Below are positions 11,560 through 22,272 of a DNA stretch of 64,000 bases, one piece after another. The position numbers and the translations under genes are program-made. The stretch lies in assembly GCA_032871835.1 (NCBI GenBank), contig CM065296.1, forward strand, positions 121,344,146 to 121,408,145, in the 5' to 3' direction. The notes under the pieces are model-generated. The model was not told where the DNA came from. It ran no database searches and saw nothing but the letters and a program-made list of their open reading frames with translations. Each line of letters starts with the position of its first letter. Position 1 is the first letter of the stretch. This DNA is from Dipteronia dyeriana (lineage: Eukaryota; Streptophyta; Magnoliopsida; Sapindales; Sapindaceae).

Positions 11560-13260
11560 ATTGAAAAAACACTTTATAGTTCATAACTTAGAACTAGAAT
11601 CTTCAATTAGTGATAAGTAAATCTACTCTTTGTCAAGCAAGCAAGGTTTTGTTGGGCAAGCATAGAAAGGAGCATCAAGAATCCATGAGCTTTCCTTATC
11701 TTTCTATTTACTTTACTTATACTTATATGATAATGAGTGACTAAATCATTTTTGTTGAGGATTTGGTGATTATATATATGTGAACACTTTTAGTAATGAT
11801 CTAGTCTATCTTTTATCTATCTTGAGTTGCACTTATGCTTAATATATTAACATGTTGATTGTTGGGTATGATTTTTACTTAGCATCTAAGCATGAATTGT
11901 GTGCATGAATAAGTGGATCTATCTCTTAGTTGATCAATCTTGTGTAGGTTACACTTGAAACTCTTCCATATAGATATTTGTTAATAGGAACTAGGTTGTG
12001 AACTCTGTTATTAGCATGTTGCATCATTATCTCCTCATCATATTTTTAGAATCTTTAGAACACTCATCTTACAATTAGCGTAACTTTTAGTGACTTGTAC
12101 TAAAACAATCATTTGAATTGTTTCGAGTTTTCTCTGTGGGAACGATACCCTTACTAGTGTCCGCTATACTTGACAGCGATTCGTATACTTGCGAAGGGTC
12201 AATCAGACTCACACATTCCATTTAATTTTTAAAGGACCAATAGTTTAGAGGTACGCTCAGAGTGCATCAAAATCTTGGTGCCGCTGCCGGTGAAATACTT
12301 TCTGTAGCAGTTGTGTGTTTTTTAGTATAATTCATTATTGTAGACTTAGATATAATCAACTTGATAATCAGATCTTTGATCAATTTTAATTATCAATTTT
12401 TAGAGTACCAATCGAAAATGACAAGTCGTGATACATCACCAGCTAGTTCACAGGATGACAGACGTGTTTCACTAGTCGGATTAAATGATGGTGAACCTCG
12501 TAGGTATATGAAGGATTTTTCCTTGCCAAGAGTCGGAGCTCATCCTTCGGCCATTGTGTTAAATACGACACAGGAATTATGAATTGAAGAATCAACATTA
12601 TAATACTCTCCCCACATACTACGGAAAACAAGGAGACGATGCTCTTCAGATTATGAAAGAGTATTATAATGTCATGACAACCATTCGCTTAGGAGTGTTG
12701 TTAGAAAATCAACTCAGGATGCGCTGTTTCTCATACTGTATGAAGGATAAGGCCAATCAATGGCCTTATGGATTTAGCATCAGAATCATTGGCAACATGG
12801 GATGAGGTTGAGAGGAATTTTTTTGATAAGTACTTTTCAGTAGGGAAAACGAAGGAGATTCGTGAAAAAATTGCTACATTTGTGGAAGAGGATAGAGAAC
12901 CCTTTCATGAGGCATGAGAGAGATTTAAGTTACTCCTAACTCAATGCCCTCACCATGAGTTTACACTAGTCAGTCGAGTACAATCATTTTATGATGGACT
13001 TTTAGGGCTCACCCAAGCGACCGTTGACAATGCTTGTGAATGAGCTATGAGAGAGAAGACAAACAAAAGAAGTGTTAGAGAGATACGAGATGTTGGGGTA
13101 AAATTCCCAACAACGTAGTTCAAGAGGGCAAGACAAAGAAGGAAAGAGGCATACGAAATTGGCGACACAATTGGACAATCTCACAAAAGAGATGAGGAGT
13201 TTGGCAAGCAATTCCAAGAAATAAAAAGTACAAGCAGTAGTATGTCAAGTATGTAGTTAG
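11560..13260 (+). mobile_element. Decayed Ty3/Gypsy (Athila-like) element: LTR end, PBS and gag remnant
   Basis: Bases 12276-12290 (TGGTGCCGCTGCCGG) fit the primer-binding site next to the LTR in Athila/Tat elements, whose usual form is TGGCGCCGTTGCCGG. Upstream, the ctctgtgggaacgatacc context is typical of that LTR end. Downstream, 12418-13230 encodes a broken gag. It has a start near 12418, YELKNQHYNTLPTYYGKQGD at about 12580, then RCFSYCMKDKANQW. After frame changes come a W-D-E-V-E-R-N-F segment near 12800 and a CPHHEF segment near 12945. In-frame stops (for example near 12916 and 13044) and at least two frameshifts make it non-functional. I did not find pol. Confidence 0.65.
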
Positions 13261-14430
13261 AACTAGACATAAAACAGTTTAATTATGTGTTTCAGCCACA
13301 ACTGTATATCAAATAATCATTGTCAAACTCATTCCAAAAATAATCATATGATAAACATTTCAAGCAACTGTAAAAAATATAACAATTACGGCCACCATCA
13401 CCGGCACTGAATTCAACATTAAATCCATATTTGAATCAATTAACATCTTTCAAGAAAGAAATACATAAAATGATCATGTCCCATTAAACTAGGAGATGAA
13501 TGCAACATAGCCATATCACTTCTTGTCTGGATAAAAAAACACAAAATTTTTAGCTGATATTAAAATATCTAATATCAGGAGTTCATGCCTCTCATAATCC
13601 TCTATCTCCACTAGATCATACACTGGCTCTATACTCTTTCACAGGTTCTCTTGGCATCTTTTGGCCAACTCTTTTGTAAAGTGTGGAAGCTATAGAAACA
13701 TTGAATCATGCTCCAATATTAGTATAAATGCCAAGATTCAAAGGAGAACGGTCTATATCCTCTTTTATAGTGATACACTTGCTTGCTTCTAGATCACTTA
13801 AAGTGTTTTCGACGAGCTCTGAGAGGTAATCTGAGAGATTCTTATGGCTTACACCCTAGAGATTGTAGTAGTTCACATTTTGAGTGAGCCTTCAGTACGT
13901 GAATGTCCATGTAAGATAGTCCACAGTATCAATAACTCTGACAACAATTTCTGTATTAAAATTATCATCCAGGAAATCATACAAATGACTTTCCACAGGA
14001 AAAGCTTCATACAAGAACTTCTTGTAAGGAAATGGAGATGGGTTCGATAGGTTTGATTTTGATGAGAGAGATTATGATGAAGTAAAGAGAAAAGAAAACC
14101 TAATCCTAGGTTTGTCTTCATTTCTTGGTATGGTGGTGGTGGTGGGTGTCTAACTCTTGGCGGGATTTTTGTTAGGTTTTGGCTCGTATTCTCAAGTGAA
14201 CCAAACGAGACTCAACTGATATAAAGCTTCCTGGAGATGTGGAAAACATTTGGAAGTTAGAGTGATGTTGTTTATAGGAGGTTGAAGACTAGAAGAACTG
14301 AAGAAAAGAAAAACGTGATGCAATCCAGGTGACTTGCAGCGGTTTAGGAAGCGAGTGCGCAACCGTGACTCTAATCGTAGTCAATCATAAACATGCGTGA
14401 AAAGGGAAATCTTCGACGGAAAAGGAAAGT
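13260..14430. other. Intergenic, no supported gene
   Basis: A low-confidence hint on the minus strand near 13620-13760 reads like a decayed retroelement protease region, but stops interrupt it and I do not call it. Bases 14125-14150 are GGT-rich. Otherwise I see nothing that can be supported. Confidence 0.5.
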
Positions 14431-15117
14431 GTTCTTTTGGAAAGTTCTTGTGCTTGAAGGAAAAAGACAAAAAGACTTGTCATAAATAGGAAACAATATT
14501 TATTTGGAACAAGTAATTCTTGCACGTTTAGGAGTAGAATTTCCTTTTATCTTAAACTCCCTATAACTAGTATAAATAGACCTTATAGTTAGGTTATTTT
14601 GGGTGGAGCAAGAGAATACCATGTAACATACTAGCATCAGAAATAGTGGGTGAGATCCGGAAGAGACCCTAGGGTGGAGGGATCTAAGGGATTATCAGTA
14701 GATAAAGTTAGAGATCCGTAGATGATATTCAAGGGAGACCTATGGATATTGGGGGGGGGGGGGGGGGGGGGGGGGTTCTTGATGAGGATCTTGTGAGCGT
14801 TGTGAGCTGAGAGTCATGATGTAAAGCTCGATTGTGAGCTTGAGGACTTGGTAAGGCTCTATGGTTTGGGGTTGGGGAATGAGAGGGAATCCTGAAGTAT
14901 ATGATTGTAATAATTTATCATATAGTGGAACTTTCTCCGTCGTCCTGACAGCTTGTGGTTTTTTACCCGATTTGGGTTTTTCACGTATATCTTGTATTGT
15001 GATTGATTTATTTTTCTCTCATCTATTTTTCTGTTATAGACGTTATTAATTACTATGAGTTATGAGCGTATATTATGCATGATGATTCCGCTGCGATCAT
15101 CGGTTCAAAACCCCCAA
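14430..15117 (+). mobile_element. LTR-like sequence with TATA box and G25 run
   Basis: The stretch begins near TGTTCTTTTGG and ends CCCCCAACA. It contains tagtataaatagacc at about 14569-14583 as a possible TATA region, and a leader reading agagaataccatgtaac, which are usual features of Copia LTRs. No matching target duplication, primer-binding site or second LTR was seen, so both boundaries are uncertain. It contains the 25-G run at 14751-14775. Confidence 0.4.
14751..14775 (+). repeat. Homopolymer run of 25 G
   Basis: Twenty-five consecutive G bases follow tatggatatt. Such a run is rare in plant DNA, can fold as a G-quadruplex on the plus strand, and has an unreliable length in most sequencing methods. 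Confidence 0.9.
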
Positions 15118-15620
15118 CAATTTTCGTTTGGTTTCTTAAAATAGTTAAAAGATTGTTTTGAAAGTTAGTTATTTTTTTTTTCAAATAAAGGGACATCCAT
15201 GAATTGCTACTTATACCATTATCTATTGTATTTGTATCACACAAGCTGAGGGCCGTTATTTTACTCAAAAAAGATTTTTTTTACCAATACAGTATATAAA
15301 AAACAATATTTATCCAAATCAAAATGGATAAGGAGAGTTAAGAATTTGTGTGAATCTATAATACGAAACGTATCTCGTGCGGTTGTAAATACAATAGTTT
15401 TTATCAACACAAAAAGGAAAAAGAAAGTAAAGTTAGGGAATGAAACAACCAACTCGATCAACATAAAAACCACCTACAAAATATTTCCGTAAGAGTAATA
15501 TTAAATTGTCAAAAATCATACACAAATAACCTGGTATATGAGTTGTTAAGATCATATCACTCGCACCATAATATCATGATTTACAAGATTTTGATAACCC
15601 ACTTACCACATTATTTAGAT

Positions 15621-16990
15621 GGGCTCAAAAAATAAATAGCATTTTTTGGAGGTGACATTTCAACACTATCACTGTTTTTATGACTTATGTTTAAAAGACA
15701 TCTATTATGGTGAACGGACAAAAATGCCCCCAATAGTTGTTTCATCAGAATATTTGATTCATTTTTTTACAGTGAGAGTTATGAAATAGAGAGAGAAAGT
15801 TTCATTGAAACTCATATGCTACGCAGACGCATTCGGGGGTCGAGCTTTTTTATCAAGTGCCCGAGCTTTTTTGCCAAGTGTCCGAGCTTTTTTTTAACTT
15901 GCAATCGAAGTTTTTTTACCAAGTGCCCGAGCTTTTTTGCACTTGATTCGAGACTTTTTGCCAAGTTAAAAAAAAGCTCGGGCACTTGACAAAAAGTCTC
16001 GAATAATCGAGCTTTTTTACCAAGTGTCCGAGCTTTTTTGCACTTGATTCGAGACTTTTTACCAAGTTAAAAAAAAGCTCGGCACTTGGCAAAAAAACTT
16101 GATTTGCCAAGTGCTCGATCTTTTTTTAAACTTGGCAAAAAGTCTCGAATCAAGTGTAAAAAAGCTCGGGCACTTAGCAAAAAAGCTCGATTTGCCAAGT
16201 GCCCGAGCTTTTTTGCACTTGATTCGAGACTTTTTGCCAAGTTAAAAAAAAGCTCGGGCACTTGGCAAAAAGTCTCGAATCAAGTGCCCGAGCTTTTTTG
16301 CACTTGATTCGAGACTTTTTGCCAAGTTAAAAAAAAGCTCGGGCACTTGGTAAAAAAGCTCGAACCCATTAAAAAAAACTTGGAAACTTGGCAAAAAAAC
16401 TCGAATCGAGCTTTTTTACCAAGTGCCCAAGCTTTTTTGCCAAGTGCCCGAGCTTTTGTTTACTTGATTCGAGCTTTTCTGACAAAAAAACTCAAAGACA
16501 AATAAAAAAAACTCGGAAGAGTATAAAAAAACTCAGAATCATATCAAAATAGCTCGGACACTAATAAAAAAGGCTCGAAGTATTTTAAAAAAGTCTCGAA
16601 CAGAATCTGGAGACTAAATGTTCATACATGTTCATACAAAGATTGAGACAACAAATCATAACGAATGGATACATTGTTAAACCACACAGAAATATATGAT
16701 AATGTATAAAAGAAGATCACAAACATATGTTATTTTTTTTAACAGAATCTGGAGAGAGACAAGTTTTTTGGAGAGAGATGAGTTGTAGATCGATTTTCAG
16801 ATAACTATTTTGGAGAGAGAGGAGTTATCGTTTTCAAAGTATAGATAGAAACACAATGAGAATAAAAATAGATTATTTAAGGATAATTTGGGTAGTTCAC
16901 CATAATAGGTATCTTTTAAACTTAAGTTATTAAAACGGTGACATCATTACAACACACACATAAAAAAGTGACATATCTCACCATTTCCAC
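15621..16990. mobile_element. Non-autonomous Mutator-like element (MULE), 1370 bp, with 10-bp target duplication
   Basis: The element is flanked by a perfect 10-base direct repeat, TTATTTAGAT at 15611-15620 and 16991-17000, within the 9-11 base range usual for MULEs. Terminal inverted repeats of about 115 bases are imperfect; the best-matched block is aagtttaaaagata-type sequence followed by ctattatggtgaac. Removing it restores a MITE of the 325-480 family, so it is a nested insertion. There is no transposase frame. The interior is an inverted-repeat array. Confidence 0.8.
15838..16580. repeat. Array of alternating inverted modules inside the MULE
   Basis: Short modules recur in both orientations: cgagcttttttgccaagtgc, its complement gcacttggcaaaaaagctcg, and a linker gcacttgattcgagactttt. 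About a dozen module pairs are interleaved, decaying toward 16480-16580 into spaced ctcg-a(n) words. The whole could fold into many alternative hairpins. Open frames across it on both strands only reflect repetition. Confidence 0.85.
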
Positions 16991-17071
16991 TTATTTAGAT
17001 TTTGAATATTATTTTGGACAACCTAATATTACTCTTTTTACAATTGTAATATTATGTAATTGTAATAGAAA

Positions 17072-17243
17072 TAGAGTAATGCTATTATGCTAGACCGTAT
17101 AAAATATTTATCAAAATGATATGGCCACGTGAGTTGTTAAGATCGTATATATCACATGCATCATAATTTTATATGATCTTGATAATTCACGTGACATATT
17201 ATAAGATTTTATTTGAATATTTTGACTACTTAGCATTATTCTA
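17072..17243. mobile_element. MITE, right-copy counterpart of 701-881
   Basis: It begins TAGAGTAATGCTA and ends TAGCATTATTCTA, an inverted pair. The interior has inverted arms around cgtgagttgttaagatc. It sits at the same relative place as the MITE at 701-881. Confidence 0.7.
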
Positions 17244-18440
17244 AATAAAACATTCGATGTTCGTTCGTATAAAATATAAGTATGGATAAACATTACACTG
17301 AAGATTAGTAATTTTTTTTTAACAATCGACATTGAATATCTATTGGAATCCATGAAGATCAAAGATTACAATTTGAATACCAATTTCCATAGCCGGGACT
17401 CGGGAGATATCAATAATAGTATTTAGCAAATGAGGAGGAAGCAAATCAAGGACTTTATTCTATATGAAAATAATAATATCTTGTTTAATGATTTTTTTCA
17501 AAACGAATCAAATGAGGAGATTGACTACTAATTTCATAAAAAAAATTCAGCAAAATTGTTGTGAAAATAATGGGAGAGAAATAATATAACAATAAATAGG
17601 AGAAGAAATTTCGAATCATCAGATGGCTTTATTTACTGCTTCTCTCTCGTTATTACATATACAATTTATGGAATTTATTCAATAATTATATAAATTGGCA
17701 AGCAAAGTGAGGGATACTTATTGCAATTTTCACCAACATTTTTTTTTTTTTGACTATATATATCCATCCATCTATGTAGACCGTATATATATATTTTGAA
17801 ATCATTGATAGGATCGTAGGTACTAACTTTAAAATTATTTATCCGAAACTCAGATTCATCCACCTATCAGTTGAGCTATGTCCCAAAGGTAATTTTCATC
17901 AACAATCGTGACATTGAGAGTTGAGATCAGATACATGGATAACAAAAATATAATTGTACGGAAACTTCAAATACTAGGCCATTCATTTGGGCTAGTAATA
18001 TGGCTTTGTTAGGGCAAGATAAATGGGCTTATCAATATATGTAGACACATGACTCGTGACAAACAATAATAATTCTTTTTCTAATCTTTTTAATCTGAGA
18101 TAATGAAAATCTAGTAGGGAAGACGAATATACATGTCCACTTCATAAAGAAAGAGAAATTAAAAAATCCATGGAAAAATTAGTTAATGTGCCAAATGGCA
18201 TTATACAATTGGGAAATAAAAAGGCCGAGAGTTTAATTTTAATTATTTTCCACGTGGCATTATTGTATTGGTCCGTCTCACCATTATCAACTGGGGATGG
18301 ACTCATACAAGATTTTCTCGTTATCTTTATAAAGTCCAGTAATTAAATAAAATAATAGGGAAAGTTTTAATAAATAATAAAAGAGCGTGAAATACCGAAA
18401 AAGCCACATTTTGAAAAAAGCACATGGCCAGAGGCAAGGT

Positions 18441-18524
18441 AACCGTTGAGGAGGAGAAGCGAGGAGAAGCAATGCGACTTTTCGATTAGATTGATCCAAC
18501 GGCCACTATTTACTAGCCGTTGGT
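18441..18524. promoter_or_regulatory. Three MSA-like (AACGG) mitotic elements upstream of the cyclin
   Basis: TCCAACGGCC at 18495-18504 matches the M-phase-specific activator consensus YCYAACGGYY exactly. Two further sites lie on the minus strand: ACCAACGGCT (18515-18524) and CTCAACGGTT (18441-18450), each with one mismatch. Such elements bind three-repeat MYB proteins and drive G2/M transcription of B-type cyclins, which fits the gene 550-640 bases downstream. Function is inferred from the match and position. Confidence 0.75.
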
Positions 18525-19077
18525 TTTGAAATATTTGAATGGGAGCATGTGTGAGAGAGAGTGTGTGTTCTGCTGTGCAGACAATATATCCGTCTATTTC
18601 GTGTAAAACCCAGATTTTTTTTTTTAAGAATCTGAAGAACCCCACAAGAGAGAGAGAGGAGATCCACACACCCACCATTGTTGGGTCCTCTGATGGAGTT
18701 TCTTTGAGTGATTTCTCTCTCTTTCGATTTGCTTTCCAGTCGTTGTCGTCGTCGTCGAAGGTGGTCGCTGCGTGGAGGACGTGAAAGGCGCACTTGAAAT
18801 TTGGATTTGCTTGATTCAAGCGGAAAAGAATTGTTTCGAAAATTTCTTGGATACGTTGCTGGGTGAGTGGGATATTGATTTATGATCTGGGTTTGTTTTG
18901 TTTGTTTGTTCGTTCTTGATCAATTCTTTTTGTTCTTTGTTTCGAATGTTTCTTTTTTATAAAAAAAGAAATCTTTTTTTAAACGATGTTCTCGATTTGA
19001 TTTGATGGGTTTTTAAATTTTGGATTCACATTTATCTGATTCTGATTCTTTAACTGTTCTTTTGTAGATAAACAAAA

Positions 19078-21889
19078 ATGGCTGACGAGAACAACCCAGG
19101 AGTGATCAGACCAACAAATCATCATCAAGGTGTGTTTTTAATTGAACCCAAATTCGTCTCCTCTTATTCTCTCTCTCTTTTGTGTGAAAGAAAACTGTAA
19201 ATTTGTTTTAAATTTTGAAGTCGACCGTTAAACCCTAATTCAAGAAATGCGGTTTTTTGATTGATTGTTAATTTTTAAAGGTGGCTTACGTGCCGGAGGA
19301 GGAAAGTTAATGGCCGTGACCGGTCACAATCGGCGAGCATTGAGCACGATTAATCGGAACATAATCGGCCCTTGTGCAGTCAACAAAAGACCCTTGTCAG
19401 AGTAATTTTTCTTTAAAACCCTTCTGTTTGATTTCTTTGTTTTTGTTTCTAGGAAAAGGTGTGGGGATTTCCTTCTTTATTTTCTTTTGTCTTTGTAGTG
19501 ATGAAAATAAAGCATTTGAATTTCACTTTCTTCCATCCATTTTCATATGTTGTGTTTATCTTCAATTTCCTCGCATTAGATTACACTCTGTCCTTCTGTT
19601 GTGGTTGAGATGGTTTTTTTGTTGTCTTGTTTCTGATTACCTAACTCAAATTAACTCTAGTAGAGTATCAGATGTTGAGTAGAGAGGGTGGTTTCTTGGG
19701 TACTCTTAGATTTGAAATGTGTGAAAATTTAAAATTTTACTTCTATGATTATTGTTTTTCTCCCTTCCTTTTTCTCCCCAGCAATTGAAAAGAGTTTTAT
19801 GTTTTTTTAATTTTAAATCAGGGTGGTTTTTTGTCTTACAATTACCCACTTTTGTTTTTGCCCTTGTTTCTTGTAGAAGAAATGCAATCTCTGATAAGAA
19901 GAACCCACCTATTCCCGTGCATCGACCAATTACTAGGTCAGCATTTGCCATTTGGTCTTTTTCCTTAATGTTCAGCTTGTTTCTACTCGAACCCGCGAGT
20001 TAAATCCTTAATTGGCCTTTTTGTGTATGTTTTTGCTATTCTTTTAGGAAGTTTGCTGCCCAGTTGGCTAACAAGCAGCAACTTAAAGCTAAACCTGAGG
20101 TAACATTCTTGTGACTTAAAATGATGTTGATTGTTGTTGTTTTAGATGCATGAGGGGTTGATGGTTAATTTAATACTTTAACAGGAAGCTAAGAAACCAG
20201 CCTTGTCGGTCTCAAGTTCTAGTGAGTCTGAGGATTGTACTATCATTGATGTGGATGACTACAGACTAACTGGTGATGTGCCGATGTTTGTGCAACACAC
20301 AGAGGCAATGCTGGATGAGATTGACCGCATGGTACTTGGACATTCTTTACTGTTTGTGAATATAAGCCTCTTTGTCATCACATACTGATACCAAACATTT
20401 GGGATCAGAGTCATTGATGTTTTCATTCTCTGCAGGAGGAGGTTGAAATGGAAGATGTAGTTGAAGAGCCAGTTGTGGACATAGACATGGGAGACAAAAA
20501 GAACCCTCTTGCTGTTGTCGAGTATATCGATGACATATATAACTTCTACAGGAAAGCAGAGGTGATCCAAAATTTCTATTTTTTTTTTCCACATTATCTG
20601 CCTGTTTATCTTGCTGATAATTTTTTACCAAAATTTATGCTGCTGTTGATCTTGTTTACAAATGAGCGGCAGAGTGAATATACATACTCGCGTCTCTTTT
20701 GGTTGATTTACTAAAATGTGTTTGTGTAATGCTTACCTACAGAGTTCTAGCTGTATTGCCTCAAACTATATGGCACAGCAATATGATATAAATGATAGGA
20801 TGAGAGGCATTCTCATTGACTGGTTGATTGAGGTCAGTACTTAATTTTTTTTTCTTACTTCTGTATTGCTTAGGCAATGAAACCATTATGGTGAATATAA
20901 TTACTGTCAACTTATCGGAATTACAGGTGCATTACAAGTTTGAACTGATGGAAGAGACTTTATATCTTACTGTTAATCTCATCGATAGATTCTTAGCTGT
21001 ACAACCATTGGTCAGGAAGAAACTCCAGCTGGTTGGGGTGACAGCAATGCTTCTTGCATGCAAATATGAAGAAGTTTCAGTTCCTGTTGTGGAGGATCTC
21101 ATCTTGATTTCCGACAAGGCATACAGCCGACAAGAAGTGCTTGATATGGTATGGTATGCTTTGTTTGAAACAGTTTTGCAATTATAATGAATTTTCTTTT
21201 TATAAATTTGTTAGAACAGAATGAGGTAATTATAAAATTAATACACTTTTCATTTCTGTAGGAGAAGTTAATGCTCAATACCTTACAGTTCAATTTCTCC
21301 ATTCCCACTCCGTACGTGTTTATGAGGAGGTTTCTCAAAGCTTCTGAAGCTGACAAGAAGGTTTCTAACAACAGCATTACACAATTTACTTTAACAAACT
21401 GCACTGCACTGCACATAGATTTTTATCTTTATTTTCAAATGATTGGTTTCTAATGTTGTGACCTTGGACCAGCTCGAGCTTCTGTCATTTTTCATGATCG
21501 AGCTTTGCCTGGTCGAATATGAAATGCTTAAATTTCCGCCTTCTCTGTTAGCTGCTGCTGCAATATACACAGCACAATGTACTCTTAGTGGGTTCAGGCA
21601 ATGGAGCAAAACCAGTGAGTGGCATTCCAACTACCCAGAAGAGCAACTTCTGTAAGTACTTCATGACTGTTTTGGTTGCTGGTTTGGTTGTTTACATTAT
21701 TCTTGTGTTCTGATTACTTGGTGTTTCTTAAATCCGTGCAGCGAATGCTCAAGTTTGATGGTTACATTCCATCAGAAGGCAGGAACTGGGAAGCTTACAG
21801 GTGTACACCGTAAATATTGTACATCCAAGTTCGGATATGCTGCGAAAACTGAGCCTGCTAATTTTCTCCTAGAAGCAGCGGCCAGATGA
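19078..21889 (+). CDS. CYCB2: B2-type mitotic cyclin
   Basis: Eleven coding exons: 19078-19129, 19281-19401, 19877-19936, 20048-20099, 20185-20331, 20436-20561, 20743-20832, 20927-21148, 21262-21360, 21473-21651 and 21742-21889. They join in frame to 431 residues, usual for CYCB2. An untranslated first exon probably ends at 18862, with an intron to about 19067. The N terminus has a destruction box (R35, L38, I41 within [10 protein letters not shown]) for APC/C-driven degradation. The cyclin box includes [13 protein letters not shown] and [20 protein letters not shown], a B2-class signature, followed by the C-terminal cyclin fold. The protein should bind a cyclin-dependent kinase in the nucleus at G2/M. 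Upstream MSA-like sites agree with mitotic expression. The next gene converges on it from the right. Which CYCB2 member it is cannot be told. Confidence 0.92.
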
Positions 21890-22272
21890 AGAAAACAGTT
21901 GATGCTTTTCAACTTATAAGAGAATAACTTTTTAATTAGGCATCTAAACGAGAGGGGGAGAGCAATTGTGAGCAACACAAGTTGCTGGCCTCTTGGGCTC
22001 TACTGATTTGGTATGTTTGCATGGTCGTTTAATTCTATGTTTCTAGACATAGTAGGTTTGCTTGGTCGTTTAATTCCATGTTTCTAAACATAGTAGGTTC
22101 TTTTTTTCTTCTTTTTAACTACCAGCATGAGAAAACATTTCGGCAGTGTAGATCTTGCAATTTTATTTGTTATTTGAATAACAAGGGTTGTTGATGTATG
22201 ATGGTTAAAAGTAAATCAAAAATGAAAATTTAGAAGATATCTAACAGATGATTAAAAAGGCACATTCTAAGC

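Larger units (their letters stand above)
15270..18540. repeat. Right copy of the duplicated cyclin upstream segment
   Basis: Collinear with 1-2757 in the same orientation, ending about 540 bases before the cyclin start codon. It lacks the MITEs at 1098-1292 and 1803-2172 but has gained the MULE at 15621-16990. Its right end includes the promoter-proximal MSA-like sites of the cyclin gene, so this copy is the functional promoter region. No coding sequence was recognised in it. Confidence 0.8.

Noticed and set aside
13620..13760. Possible minus-strand retroelement protease
   Set aside because: Only a weak resemblance with an in-frame stop at the key position; not enough to call.
13870..14125. 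Minus-strand frame of 82 codons
   Set aside because: No motif, no splice context and unusual composition; probably accidental.
15916..16307. Open frames on both strands rich in Lys, Leu and Phe
   Set aside because: They are translations of the repeated modules with no independent sign of coding.
15838..16580. CRISPR-like or satellite repeat array
   Set aside because: Modules alternate in orientation, have no regular spacers and sit inside a MULE with a target duplication; the genome is a plant.
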